Shown one piece after another: positions 17,646 to 25,412 of a stretch of 64,000 nt of DNA (within the stretch, counting starts at the first letter, position 1; every line of letters starts with the position of its first letter). Under the pieces are notes generated by a model. That model did not search any database. It worked only from the letters and a program-made list of their open reading frames with translations, and had not been told where the DNA came from. The position numbers and the translations under genes are program-made. This stretch comes from Palsa-1439 sp050015495 (GTDB lineage Bacteria > Verrucomicrobiota > Verrucomicrobiia > Palsa-1439). The DNA lies in contig JBEKBH010000008.1 in assembly GCA_050015495.1 (NCBI GenBank), forward strand, positions 1 through 64,000, written 5' to 3'.

Positions 17646-18824
17646 ATGCCGAAGTCGGATCCAGTTTTGGATGAGAGCCGCGGGATGAAGGGGAGGAAGG
17701 CCGCGGGGTCGCTGGGGGAAACCCTGTCGCGGTTGACGAGGGAAGGCGAGTTGTACGAGAAACTTCCCGAGGGCAAGGTGCGGTGTTTCGCGTGCGGTCA
17801 TCGGTGCCTGATCCTGGACGGGCACGACGGGATTTGCCGGGTGCGGTTCAACCGGGGCGGCACGTTGCAGGTGCCGTGGAACTATTTTGGGGCGTTGCAG
17901 TGCGATCCCATCGAGAAGAAGCCGTTTTTTCACGCGCTGCCCGGCACGCTGGCGATGAGTTTCGGGATGCTCGGGTGCGACCTGCACTGCGGTTATTGCC
18001 AGAACTGGGTGACATCGCAGGCGTTGCGCGATCCGCTGAGCACGGCACCGCCGATACCGATGACGGCGGAGCGGTTCGTGCGGCTGGCGGTGGAAGGCGG
18101 CGCGGACACCGTGACGAGCACGTACAACGAGCCGTTGATCACGAGCGAGTGGGGGGTGGAAGTTTTCAAGGAGGCGCGGAAGCGGGGTCTGCGCACGTCG
18201 TATGTCTCGAATGGCAACGGCACGGAAGAAGTGCTCGATTACATCAAGCCATGGGTCGATTTCTACAAGGTCGATCTGAAGGGGTTCGACGACAAGAGCT
18301 ACCGTCAGCTCGGCGGCAAACTCGACAACGTGCTCAAGACAGTGGAGATGCTTCACCGGAAGGGATTCTGGCTGGAGATCGTCACGCTATTCGTGCCCGG
18401 GTTCAACGACAGCGAGAACGAGATGCGGGGGATCGCGAAGTTTCTGGCGGGCGTGTCGCGGGACATTCCGTGGCATTGCACAGCGTTTCATCCGGATTAC
18501 AAGATGGCCGACCGGGATTACACGCGTGCGCGAACGCTGATCCGGGCGTGCGAGATCGGCAAGGAGGAGGGTTTGCGATACGTGTACGCGGGCAATCTGC
18601 CGGGGCGGGCGGGCGACTGGGAAAACACGCGGTGCCCGAACTGCAACGAACTGTTGGTGGAGCGCGCGGGGTTCATGGTGCGCGGATATCATCTGACGGA
18701 CGATGGAAAGTGTCCGAAGTGCGGGACGTCCATCGCCGGGCGCTGGGACGCGGCGAAGACGGGCGCGGCGCTGCGGCATTTCAAGCTTACCGATCGCATT
18801 CCTCATGCGGTCATACCGCGTTGA
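17646..18824 (+). CDS. AmmeMemoRadiSam-type radical SAM protein
   Basis: A 392-aa radical SAM enzyme related to pyruvate-formate-lyase activases. The [4Fe-4S] motif CDLHCGYC (CxxxCxxC) sits at nt about 17980-18003, preceded by CFACGHRCL and the YFGALQCDPIEKKPFFH segment typical of the AmmeMemoRadiSam clade. The C-terminus adds two CxxC pairs (CPNC, CPKC), probably a zinc or auxiliary cluster knuckle. The usual partners AMMECR1 and Memo are not in this window. Substrate unknown. ATG 17646 is the first start; ATG 17688 is possible. Confidence 0.85.
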   Translation: MPKSDPVLDESRGMKGRKAAGSLGETLSRLTREGELYEKLPEGKVRCFACGHRCLILDGHDGICRVRFNRGGTLQVPWNYFGALQCDPIEKKPFFHALPGTLAMSFGMLGCDLHCGYCQNWVTSQALRDPLSTAPPIPMTAERFVRLAVEGGADTVTSTYNEPLITSEWGVEVFKEARKRGLRTSYVSNGNGTEEVLDYIKPWVDFYKVDLKGFDDKSYRQLGGKLDNVLKTVEMLHRKGFWLEIVTLFVPGFNDSENEMRGIAKFLAGVSRDIPWHCTAFHPDYKMADRDYTRARTLIRACEIGKEEGLRYVYAGNLPGRAGDWENTRCPNCNELLVERAGFMVRGYHLTDDGKCPKCGTSIAGRWDAAKTGAALRHFKLTDRIPHAVIPR

Positions 18825-19094
18825 TTTCACAGAGCTAGGGTAATAATAGCCGGAAGGGGTCATGATTTCCGTTGCTAGCACTCTCGTTTGGCAGACGGAC
18901 AGAGCTACTCCTCTTCATTCATTCGTGAGATGGGAATTGTGATTGAGTGGATTGCATTCTCAATTTGGCTGCGGGGCGAGGGTTCCGTCGGATAAATGGG
19001 AGGAATTGAAGCTGATGGGGCGAGATTGGTCACGATTGGGTTGACGGCACGCCATCTGCGGCTACGAGGCACTCCGAAGCACGAGACGGAGTAC
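18825..19094. other. Gene-free stretch before the Flp pilin
   Basis: About 270 bp with no supported gene, visibly more AT-rich than the flanks. The frame of the pilin is open back to 18996, but the added residues do not look pilin-like. I see no clear promoter or terminator. Confidence 0.35.
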
Positions 19095-19274
19095 ATGGAA
19101 ATGAAGATCACTATTCGAAGGTTGTGTCGTTCACTCAAGTTGCAGAAGGGCCAAGGCCTCGTGGAATACTCGCTGATCCTGGCTCTGCTCGCTATCTTTG
19201 CGATGGTGACTTTGCGTGGTGTCGGCACGGGCGTAAACGCGACGCTCACCTCGATAAATTCAAACCTGCCCTAG
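19095..19274 (+). CDS. Flp/Fap-type pilin subunit (orphan)
   Basis: A 59-aa prepilin: a short basic leader, then GQGLVEYSLILALLAIFAMV, the Flp signature in which prepilin peptidase (TadV-type) cleaves after Gly and the processed N-terminal helix polymerises. Start ATG 19095 has GACGGAG upstream; ATG 19101 is an alternative. No tad/cpa assembly genes are nearby, so assembly proteins must be elsewhere. The chromosomal copy stands alone, between the radical SAM gene and prs. Confidence 0.85.
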   Translation: MEMKITIRRLCRSLKLQKGQGLVEYSLILALLAIFAMVTLRGVGTGVNATLTSINSNLP

Positions 19275-19589
19275 GGCAGCCAAACGCTGTCCTGTCTGGA
19301 AGTATCCTGTCCCCGCCAACACAGCCGGGCGCGACGAGGCCCCCACCGATTTGATTCCCTCGATTTGTGTTGTGCGTGCCGCGCGGCGCGTGCTCATTGT
19401 CCCTCGCAGCCCGCGACGGGTCAGGCTGACAATTTGGTAGCAATTGGGCGACAATTGGGCGGGAAAGATTCGGGTTGCAAAGCGGGGGGGGATTCAGTAG
19501 AAGAGACGACGCTTTCGAGGCCACAGGTTGCGGGTTGTGGCCTTGATTTTTGGGCGAAACAACAGCAGTCGAAATTACGGTTTCAAGTC
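19275..19589. other. Intergenic stretch upstream of prs
   Basis: About 315 bp. The prs frame is open here, but the residues do not resemble Prs. I notice two neighbouring CAATTGGGCG copies (about 19440-19462) and otherwise no gene, RNA or strong hairpin. The prs promoter is expected here but I cannot place it. Confidence 0.35.
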
Positions 19590-20594
19590 GTGGAGTCGTC
19601 AATCCAGTTGAAGATTTTTTCTGGTAATGCCAATCGACCTCTCGCGCAGCGGATCGCCGATTACATCGGTGTGCCGTTGGGCGACGCGTCGGTCACGTCG
19701 TTTCCCGACGAGGAGACGTTCGTCAAGATCAACGAGAACATCCGCGGGCGGGACATTTTCATCGTGCAACCGACGAACCCCCCGGCGAACCAGCATTTGA
19801 TGGAGTTGTTGATCATGATCGACGCGTGCCGGCGGGCCAGCGCCCAGCGGATCACGGCGGTGGTGCCGTTCTTTGGCTATGCGCGGCAGGACCGCAAGGA
19901 CCAGCCGCGGGTGCCGATTACAGCCAAGCTCGTGGCCAACCTGATCACGGCGGCGGGCGCCAACCGGTTGTTGACGCTGGACCTGCACGCGCAGCAGATC
20001 ATGGGTTTTTTCGACATCCCGGTCGATCATCTGTACGCGGCGCCGGTGATGTACCGGTACTTCAACAAGAAGAAGCTGAAGGACCTGGTGGTCGTTTCGC
20101 CCGATATCGGCGGCGTGAAGATGGTGCATGCCTACGCGAACCTGTTCCATGCGCCGCTGGCCATCGTCAACAAGAAGCGGACGTCGGCGACGGAAGTCGA
20201 GATGCTCAGCGTCGTCGGCGACGTGGACGGCAAGAATGTGTTGCTCGTGGACGACCTGACGGAAACGGCGGGCACGGTGACGCGGGCGGCGGAGATTTTG
20301 AAGAAGCACGGGGCGAAGAAGGTCTACGCGTCGGTGAGCCATGCGGTATTGAACCCCGCGGCGCTGGACCGGCTCAAAGCGTCGGAGCTGGACGAGTTGG
20401 TCACGACGGACACCGTGCCGCACTCGAAAGTCAGCGGGTTCAAGCTGACAGAGCTGACCGTGGCGCCGTTACTGGGCGAGGCGATCAAGCGGATCCATGA
20501 TTCCGAGTCGGTATCCTCGTTGTTCGACATTAACGGGGAAACGTCGTCGGACCTGAGCGCGGCGGCGGCGGTACGGGCCACGGAAGTGAACTGA
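19590..20594 (+). CDS. prs: Ribose-phosphate pyrophosphokinase (PRPP synthase)
   Basis: Makes PRPP from ribose-5-phosphate and ATP for nucleotide, His and Trp synthesis. Features: LKIFSGNANRPLAQ at the N-terminus, the flexible-loop motif FGYARQDRKDQPR, DLHAQQIMGFFDIP, SPDIGGVKM, and the PRPP loop LLVDDLTETAGTVTRA, where the first half is usually DDMIDTAGT-like. The frame is open upstream to 19365, but homology begins at GTG 19590, giving 334 aa. No clear Shine-Dalgarno precedes that GTG, so the exact start is uncertain. It is followed by rplY after 39 bp, a common pairing. Confidence 0.93.
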   Translation: MESSIQLKIFSGNANRPLAQRIADYIGVPLGDASVTSFPDEETFVKINENIRGRDIFIVQPTNPPANQHLMELLIMIDACRRASAQRITAVVPFFGYARQDRKDQPRVPITAKLVANLITAAGANRLLTLDLHAQQIMGFFDIPVDHLYAAPVMYRYFNKKKLKDLVVVSPDIGGVKMVHAYANLFHAPLAIVNKKRTSATEVEMLSVVGDVDGKNVLLVDDLTETAGTVTRAAEILKKHGAKKVYASVSHAVLNPAALDRLKASELDELVTTDTVPHSKVSGFKLTELTVAPLLGEAIKRIHDSESVSSLFDINGETSSDLSAAAAVRATEVN

Positions 20595-20633
20595 GAGAAT
20601 TTTATAGTCGGTCGTTTGGAGGAGACACCTGGT

Positions 20634-21542
20634 ATGGCAAAGAAAGTACAATTGAAAGTCAAGGCGCGCACCGAGAGCGGTCGGGGCGCGGTGAAACGGT
20701 TGCGGGCGACGGGAGTGGTTCCCGGCGTGATTTACGGCGCCAACACGAAGTCGCTCAACGTGGCCGTGGAGGTGGAAGAGCTGGAGAGGGTGTTGGAGGA
20801 CGCGACCAGCGAAAATGTGCTGGTGGATTTACAGGTCGACGAGGCGGGCACGACGAAGAACCGCCTCGCGCTGATCCAGGAAGTCCAGCGTCATCCCTAT
20901 GAGGACGTGGTCCTGCACATTGATTTTCACGAGGTGTTGGCGACCGAGAAGTTGCGCGCGCGAGTGCCCGTTCGTCCCATCGGCGAACCAGCGGGCGTGA
21001 AGACGGGCGGCGGCATTCTCGAATATGTGATGCGCGACCTGCACGTCGAATGTCTGCCGCAAGACCTGCCCGAAGTGATCGAGGTCAACGTCGAGAAGTT
21101 GGAAATCGGCCAGAGCATCCACATTGGAGACATTGCGGCGCCGGCGGGTGTGGCGTTGGTCGACGACAAGGGACAGACGGTGTTCCTCGTGGCCGCGCCG
21201 ATCACGGAGGAGGAATTGGCGGCGATGACCGAAGCGGCTGCCGCGCCGTCGGCGGAACCGGAAGTCATTACGGCGAAGGTGGAAGAGGGCGAGGAAGGCG
21301 CCGTCGTCGAAGGCGAAGAGAAGCCGAAGGCAGAAGCGGGCAAAGCCGAGGCAAAGGCCCCGGCTGCCGGTGCGGCGGGCAAAGCCCCGGCCGCTGGAGC
21401 GACTGGCAAAGCCCCCGCCGCCGGTGCAGGCGGCAAGGCACCAGCTGCCGGAGCGGCTGGCAAGGCACCGGCCGCCGCGGCGGGAAAGGGCGAAGCCAAG
21501 CCGGCAGGCAAACCGGCCGGCAAGCCCGAAGCCAAGAAGTAA
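20634..21542 (+). CDS. rplY: Ribosomal protein bL25 (Ctc/TL5 form) with repetitive tail
   Basis: 5S rRNA-binding ribosomal protein of the long TL5/Ctc form: an N-terminal L25 domain (about 1-95) and a C-terminal TL5 domain (about 96-190). An acidic linker follows, then five 9-residue GKAPAAGAx-type units (nt 21351-21482) and a Lys/Pro tail. The 302 aa exceed the usual 200-220 because of this tail, reminiscent of histone-H1-like Ala/Lys/Pro tails. Start ATG 20634 follows GGAGGAGA. Tail function is unknown; the ribosomal role is secure. Confidence 0.94.
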   Translation: MAKKVQLKVKARTESGRGAVKRLRATGVVPGVIYGANTKSLNVAVEVEELERVLEDATSENVLVDLQVDEAGTTKNRLALIQEVQRHPYEDVVLHIDFHEVLATEKLRARVPVRPIGEPAGVKTGGGILEYVMRDLHVECLPQDLPEVIEVNVEKLEIGQSIHIGDIAAPAGVALVDDKGQTVFLVAAPITEEELAAMTEAAAAPSAEPEVITAKVEEGEEGAVVEGEEKPKAEAGKAEAKAPAAGAAGKAPAAGATGKAPAAGAGGKAPAAGAAGKAPAAAAGKGEAKPAGKPAGKPEAKK

Positions 21543-21563
21543 GGCGAGCGAGGCGGCACGACG

Positions 21564-22181
21564 GTGTCGGCCAGGCCAAAGCTGGTGGTGGGGCTGGGAA
21601 ATCCCGGCCGGGAATACGATGGCACGCGCCACAACATCGGCTTCGCGGCGTTGGACGGGCTCGCGGACAAGTTGGGCTGTTCTTTTCGAAACAGGTCGCG
21701 GTTTTCGGCGCACGTCGCCGAAGCGGGAGCGGGTGATACCGGCAAGGTAACACTGGCGAAACCGCAGACGTTCATGAACCGCAGCGGGTCCGCCGTGCAG
21801 GGGCTGCTGGTCTGGCTGAAGATCGAGCCGGGACAGTTGCTGGTGGTGGTGGACGACGCGGATTTGCCGCTGGGCCAGATCCGGTTGCGGCCCTCGGGAG
21901 GAAGCGGCGGCCACAACGGTTTGCGCTCGATTATCGAGACGCTGGGCGGGAACGAGGAGTTCGCGCGGTTGCGAATCGGCATCGGACGCACCGCGCCGCT
22001 GGGCACGGACATCACGGGCCACGTGCTGGGCCGGTTCGCGCCGGCGGAACGCAAGGTGGCGGAGGAGGCCGTGGCGGCGGCGGTGGAGGCGATGGAGTGT
22101 TGCCTGCGGGACGGCTTGGCGGAAGCCATGAATCGGTTTAATCGGAAACGTCCGCGCCCGGGCGCGGAAGAAGGAGAGTAG
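21564..22181 (+). CDS. pth: Peptidyl-tRNA hydrolase
   Basis: Recycles peptidyl-tRNA released from stalled ribosomes. At 205 aa it shows the Pth signature LVVGLGNPGREYDGTRHNIG, including the catalytic His, and the KPQTFMNRSG motif with the substrate-binding Asn, plus GSGGHNGLRSI. The GTG start at 21564 begins at the expected homology point. Between rplY and rpsF as in many bacteria. Confidence 0.96.
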   Translation: MSARPKLVVGLGNPGREYDGTRHNIGFAALDGLADKLGCSFRNRSRFSAHVAEAGAGDTGKVTLAKPQTFMNRSGSAVQGLLVWLKIEPGQLLVVVDDADLPLGQIRLRPSGGSGGHNGLRSIIETLGGNEEFARLRIGIGRTAPLGTDITGHVLGRFAPAERKVAEEAVAAAVEAMECCLRDGLAEAMNRFNRKRPRPGAEEGE

Positions 22182-22184
22182 AGG

Positions 22185-22520
22185 TTGAAGACATACGAAG
22201 GATTGTTTATTCTGGACACCGGCGGCAAGGAAGAGGTGTCCAAGGAGTTGGTGGACAAGCTCCAGAAGAGCATCGAGAACGCGGGCGGGCGTGTGGACAA
22301 AGTGCAGCGGATGGGCGCGCGGCCGTTTGCCCGCGATACGCGCAAGCGCACGTCGGGGTTTTATGTGAACTTCGTTTTCGATGCCCCGCCGAAGACGGTT
22401 GCCGAACTGGACGCCAAGCTCCATTTGGAGACGGAAGTATTCCGGTGGCAGTTCACCGAGTTCATCGAGCCGCCGGTGCGCAAGCCGCGCAAGATCCCGA
22501 CCACGGGTGTGGTTGAGTAA
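22185..22520 (+). CDS. rpsF: Ribosomal protein bS6
   Basis: Small-subunit protein that pairs with bS18 on 16S rRNA. At 111 aa with a typical start MKTYEGLFILDT, and FYVNFVFDAP in the core. The only plausible start is TTG 22185, three bases after the pth stop, with GAAGGAGAG upstream; TTG initiation is uncommon. First of the S6-SSB-S18-L9-DnaB block. Confidence 0.95.
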   Translation: MKTYEGLFILDTGGKEEVSKELVDKLQKSIENAGGRVDKVQRMGARPFARDTRKRTSGFYVNFVFDAPPKTVAELDAKLHLETEVFRWQFTEFIEPPVRKPRKIPTTGVVE

Positions 22521-22528
22521 CAGGAACC

Positions 22529-23011
22529 ATGGCTGCATACAACAAAGTGCTGTTGCTGGGCAACCTGACGCGTGATCCCGAGGTGCGGTACACGCCGAAA
22601 GGCACGGCCATTGCCAATCTCGGTCTCGCGGTGAACCGCGTGTACACGACCGAAAGCGGGGAGCAGAAGGAAGAGGTTACCTTCGTCGATATCGAAGTCT
22701 GGGGCCGTCAGGCGGAGACCGCCGGGCAATACCTGGCCAAGGGCCGGCCGGTGTTCGTGGAGGGGCGCTTGAAGTTGGACAGTTGGGAGGACAAGGAGTC
22801 CGGCCAGAAGCGCAACAAATTGAAGGTGGTAGCGGAGCGGGTGCAATTTCTGGGCGCGCCGCGGGGCGGGGCGGAATTCAAGGATCAGGCGCCGGCGGAC
22901 GAAGCGCCGGCGCGGGCGGCGAGTCGGGGCGGGCGTCCGGCAGCGCCACCGCCGCCGGACAAGGGAGAACCGGAGCCACCGGCGGGCGAGGACGACAACA
23001 TACCGTTTTGA
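22529..23011 (+). CDS. ssb: Single-stranded DNA-binding protein
   Basis: OB-fold protein that coats ssDNA in replication, recombination and repair. In 160 aa: N-terminal OB fold (MAAYNKVLLLGNLTRDPEVR), a flexible Pro/Gly/Ala-rich linker from about residue 112, and the acidic tip EDDNIPF, which matches the DDDIPF-type peptide that recruits partner proteins. Co-transcribed with rpsF (8-bp gap). Confidence 0.97.
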   Translation: MAAYNKVLLLGNLTRDPEVRYTPKGTAIANLGLAVNRVYTTESGEQKEEVTFVDIEVWGRQAETAGQYLAKGRPVFVEGRLKLDSWEDKESGQKRNKLKVVAERVQFLGAPRGGAEFKDQAPADEAPARAASRGGRPAAPPPPDKGEPEPPAGEDDNIPF

Positions 23012-23054
23012 ACCGGGTCGTCAGAACGTTTAATTCAGTGAGGAAAACCGAGCC

Positions 23055-23318
23055 ATGATGGAAAGAAACTTTGATAGTCGGGAGAATCGAGAGGGCCGGG
23101 ATGGCAAGCGGTCGAAGCGCGACATCATTATCAAGCGCGACTGCAAGTTGTGCATTGACCAGATCGACATCGATTACAAGCAGGCGGATTTGCTGAAGAA
23201 ATTCATGACGGAGCGGGGCAAGATTTTGCCGCGACGGATTTCCGGCAACTGCGCCAAGCACCAACGGCAACTGGCCACCGCGATCAAACGCGCGCGCATC
23301 ATGTTACTCGTGCGCTAG
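23055..23318 (+). CDS. rpsR: Ribosomal protein bS18, Cys-containing form
   Basis: Small-subunit protein partner of bS6, 87 aa. After a charged N-terminus come CKLCIDQ, DLLKKFMTERGKILPRR and GNCAKHQRQL. The CxxC plus CxxH arrangement is that of zinc-binding (C+) S18. The ATG at 23055 is followed by a second ATG at 23058. Confidence 0.95.
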   Translation: MMERNFDSRENREGRDGKRSKRDIIIKRDCKLCIDQIDIDYKQADLLKKFMTERGKILPRRISGNCAKHQRQLATAIKRARIMLLVR

Positions 23319-23336
23319 GACGGAGTCACCACTACC

Positions 23337-23882
23337 ATGAGCAAGCAAATCATTTTGACAGCCCTCGTTGACAACCTGGGGGCCGAAGGCGATACGGTCA
23401 CGGTCGCCGACGGATATGCGAGAAACTTCCTGATCCCGAAAGGGCTGGCGATGCCGGCCACGCCGGGCAACCTGCGGCGCGTGGAGTCGTTGCGCAAGAA
23501 GCGCGAGGCGTCGCTCGCGGCCCAATTGGAAGGCGCGAAGACAACGGTCGCGCAGTTGGTGAAGCAGTCCTACACCATCACGGCGGCGGCGGGAGAGGAC
23601 GGCAAGTTGTACGGGTCCGTCACGGCCTCCGACATTTCGGAGGCGTTGAAGAAGGAAGGGATCGAGGTGGACCGGCGGAAGATCGTGCTGGAACGCGCGA
23701 TCCACGAATTGGGCGTGTACGACGTTGATGTGAAGCTGCATCCCGAGGTGACGACCAAGGTCAAGATCTGGGTGGTCGGCCCCGAAGGCGAAGGAGTTCC
23801 CGCAAAGAAGACGGCGGCGACAGCGACGGCGGCGGACGAAAAAGCTGGTAAGAAGACACCGAAGGCCGATAAGAAGAAATAG
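23337..23882 (+). CDS. rplI: Ribosomal protein bL9
   Basis: Large-subunit protein at the L1 stalk base, 181 aa. N-terminal domain with NLGAEGDTVTVADGYARNFL and PKGLAMPAT, a connecting helix, and a C-terminal domain ending at about residue 148. An extra Ala/Lys-rich tail of about 30 residues (PAKKTAATATAADEKAGKKT) follows, echoing the tail of L25 in the same operon. Confidence 0.96.
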   Translation: MSKQIILTALVDNLGAEGDTVTVADGYARNFLIPKGLAMPATPGNLRRVESLRKKREASLAAQLEGAKTTVAQLVKQSYTITAAAGEDGKLYGSVTASDISEALKKEGIEVDRRKIVLERAIHELGVYDVDVKLHPEVTTKVKIWVVGPEGEGVPAKKTAATATAADEKAGKKTPKADKKK

Positions 23883-23909
23883 CCGCACGAGTTCTGTGGG
23901 GACGGCTAT

Positions 23910-25412
23910 ATGGCTTTGACCAACCCTCTCGCATCCGAAAGCGCCTCCCAGACGGGAGGGGCCGGCGCAACGTCGAGCCGCGATTCCGGACGAGCGGCGA
24001 TCCTGGGGAGGGGAAGGTCGGCCCCGGTTCTGGCCCTGGATCGGGTGTTGCCGAACAGTCTGGACGCTGAGATGGCCGTCTTGGGGGCAATGTTGCTCAG
24101 CCCCACCGAGGCCGGGTCCGAGATTCGCGATCGGCTCAGCGACAATCATTTCTACTACTCCGCCCACCAGGCGATTTTTCGGGAAATCTCGGCGTTGCAG
24201 GACGCGTTGCAGGCGGTCGATCTCATTACCCTGACGCAGCGGCTGCGGGACAAGAACCAGCTTGAGGAGATTGGCGGGCCGGCCTATCTGAGCGATTTGA
24301 TCGCCCGCGTACCAACCACGACGAACGTCGAGCACTACATCGACATCGTGTGGGAGAAAAGCCAGTTGCGGCAGCTCATCGGCGCGGCGCACGAGGTTAT
24401 TTCCCGCTCCTTTGAACAGCAGGACGACGTCAAAGCATGGATTGACGAGGCCGAGCAACGGATTTTCAACATTACGGCGGAGAAGACCGGCGACGTAATC
24501 AAGCCGGCCAAACCTCTCGTCATGGATGCAATGTCGAGCATCGAGCGGATGTACGAGAAGCGTGGCGAAGTGATGGGGCTGGCGACCGGGTTCCGCGATC
24601 TGGACAAGCTGACATCGGGGCTGCACGACGGCAATTTGTTCATCGTGGCGGGTCGTCCTTCCATGGGAAAGACCGCGCTGGCGATGAACATCGTGGAGAA
24701 GGTGGCGGTCGATCGCAATCTGCCCGTTGGCGTGTTCAGCCTGGAAATGTCCGGACAGGAACTGGTCACGCGGATGTTGTGCTCGCGGGCCGAGGTGAAC
24801 CTGCGAATGCTCCACAATGGATTCCCGTCGGACCGGGACCACCACCAATTGACAGCGGTGGCCAGCCAGTTGATGAAAGCGCCACTGTATATCGACGACT
24901 CGGCGGGGTTGACGGTCAATCAGGTGCGCGCGCGGGCGCGACGGATGAAGCAGCAGTACAAGATCCGGTTGCTGGTGATCGACTACATGCAATTGATGCG
25001 GGCGCCGTCCCGGCGGGCGGAGAGCAGCCGGCAGGCCGAGGTGGCCGATATTTCCGCCGGGGTAAAGGCGTTGGCCAAGGAATTGAGCATTCCGATCCTG
25101 GTGATGAGTCAGTTGAACCGGCAACCGGAATCGAGGGATGAGGGCAAGCCGCGGCTGGCCGATCTTCGTGAATCCGGGGCGATTGAACAGGATGCGGACG
25201 TGGTGGGTCTGTTAGTACGGCCGGAGGTATATGAGGACGACGAGGACAAGCGGAAGGAACTGAAGGGCAAAGCGAGCCTGATCATTGCGAAGCAGCGAAA
25301 CGGGCCGACGGGAGACATCGATTTGGTGTTCCGCGGCGAGTATACCCGGTTCGAAGATCAGGCGCGGGTTGACGAGGGAGATGTACCGAGTTTTGAAGGG
25401 GGCGAAGAATGA
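23910..25412 (+). CDS. dnaB: Replicative DNA helicase DnaB
   Basis: Hexameric 5'-3' helicase of the replisome. At 500 aa it has an N-terminal domain (about 48-150, beginning LPNSLDAEMAVLGAMLLSP), a linker and the RecA-like C-domain with Walker A GRPSMGKTALAMNI (about 248), Walker B LLVIDYMQLM and the late SDLRESGAIEQDAD-like motif (DLRESGAIEQDADVV). A Gly/Ser/Ala-rich extension of about 45 residues precedes the N-domain. It overlaps bamA by 4 bp. Confidence 0.97.
   Translation: MALTNPLASESASQTGGAGATSSRDSGRAAILGRGRSAPVLALDRVLPNSLDAEMAVLGAMLLSPTEAGSEIRDRLSDNHFYYSAHQAIFREISALQDALQAVDLITLTQRLRDKNQLEEIGGPAYLSDLIARVPTTTNVEHYIDIVWEKSQLRQLIGAAHEVISRSFEQQDDVKAWIDEAEQRIFNITAEKTGDVIKPAKPLVMDAMSSIERMYEKRGEVMGLATGFRDLDKLTSGLHDGNLFIVAGRPSMGKTALAMNIVEKVAVDRNLPVGVFSLEMSGQELVTRMLCSRAEVNLRMLHNGFPSDRDHHQLTAVASQLMKAPLYIDDSAGLTVNQVRARARRMKQQYKIRLLVIDYMQLMRAPSRRAESSRQAEVADISAGVKALAKELSIPILVMSQLNRQPESRDEGKPRLADLRESGAIEQDADVVGLLVRPEVYEDDEDKRKELKGKASLIIAKQRNGPTGDIDLVFRGEYTRFEDQARVDEGDVPSFEGGEE

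Noticed and set aside
17043..18356. 437-codon minus frame containing the lipoprotein
   Set aside because: Only the last 141 codons, from the signal peptide at 17468, look real; the rest is antisense to the radical SAM gene.
20829..22538. Long minus-strand open frame (569 codons) antisense to rplY-pth-rpsF
   Set aside because: Arg/Pro/His-rich translation without protein-like motifs; it mirrors real genes in a GC-rich genome. The same applies to 23304-25124, 5793-7163 and 1154-2479.
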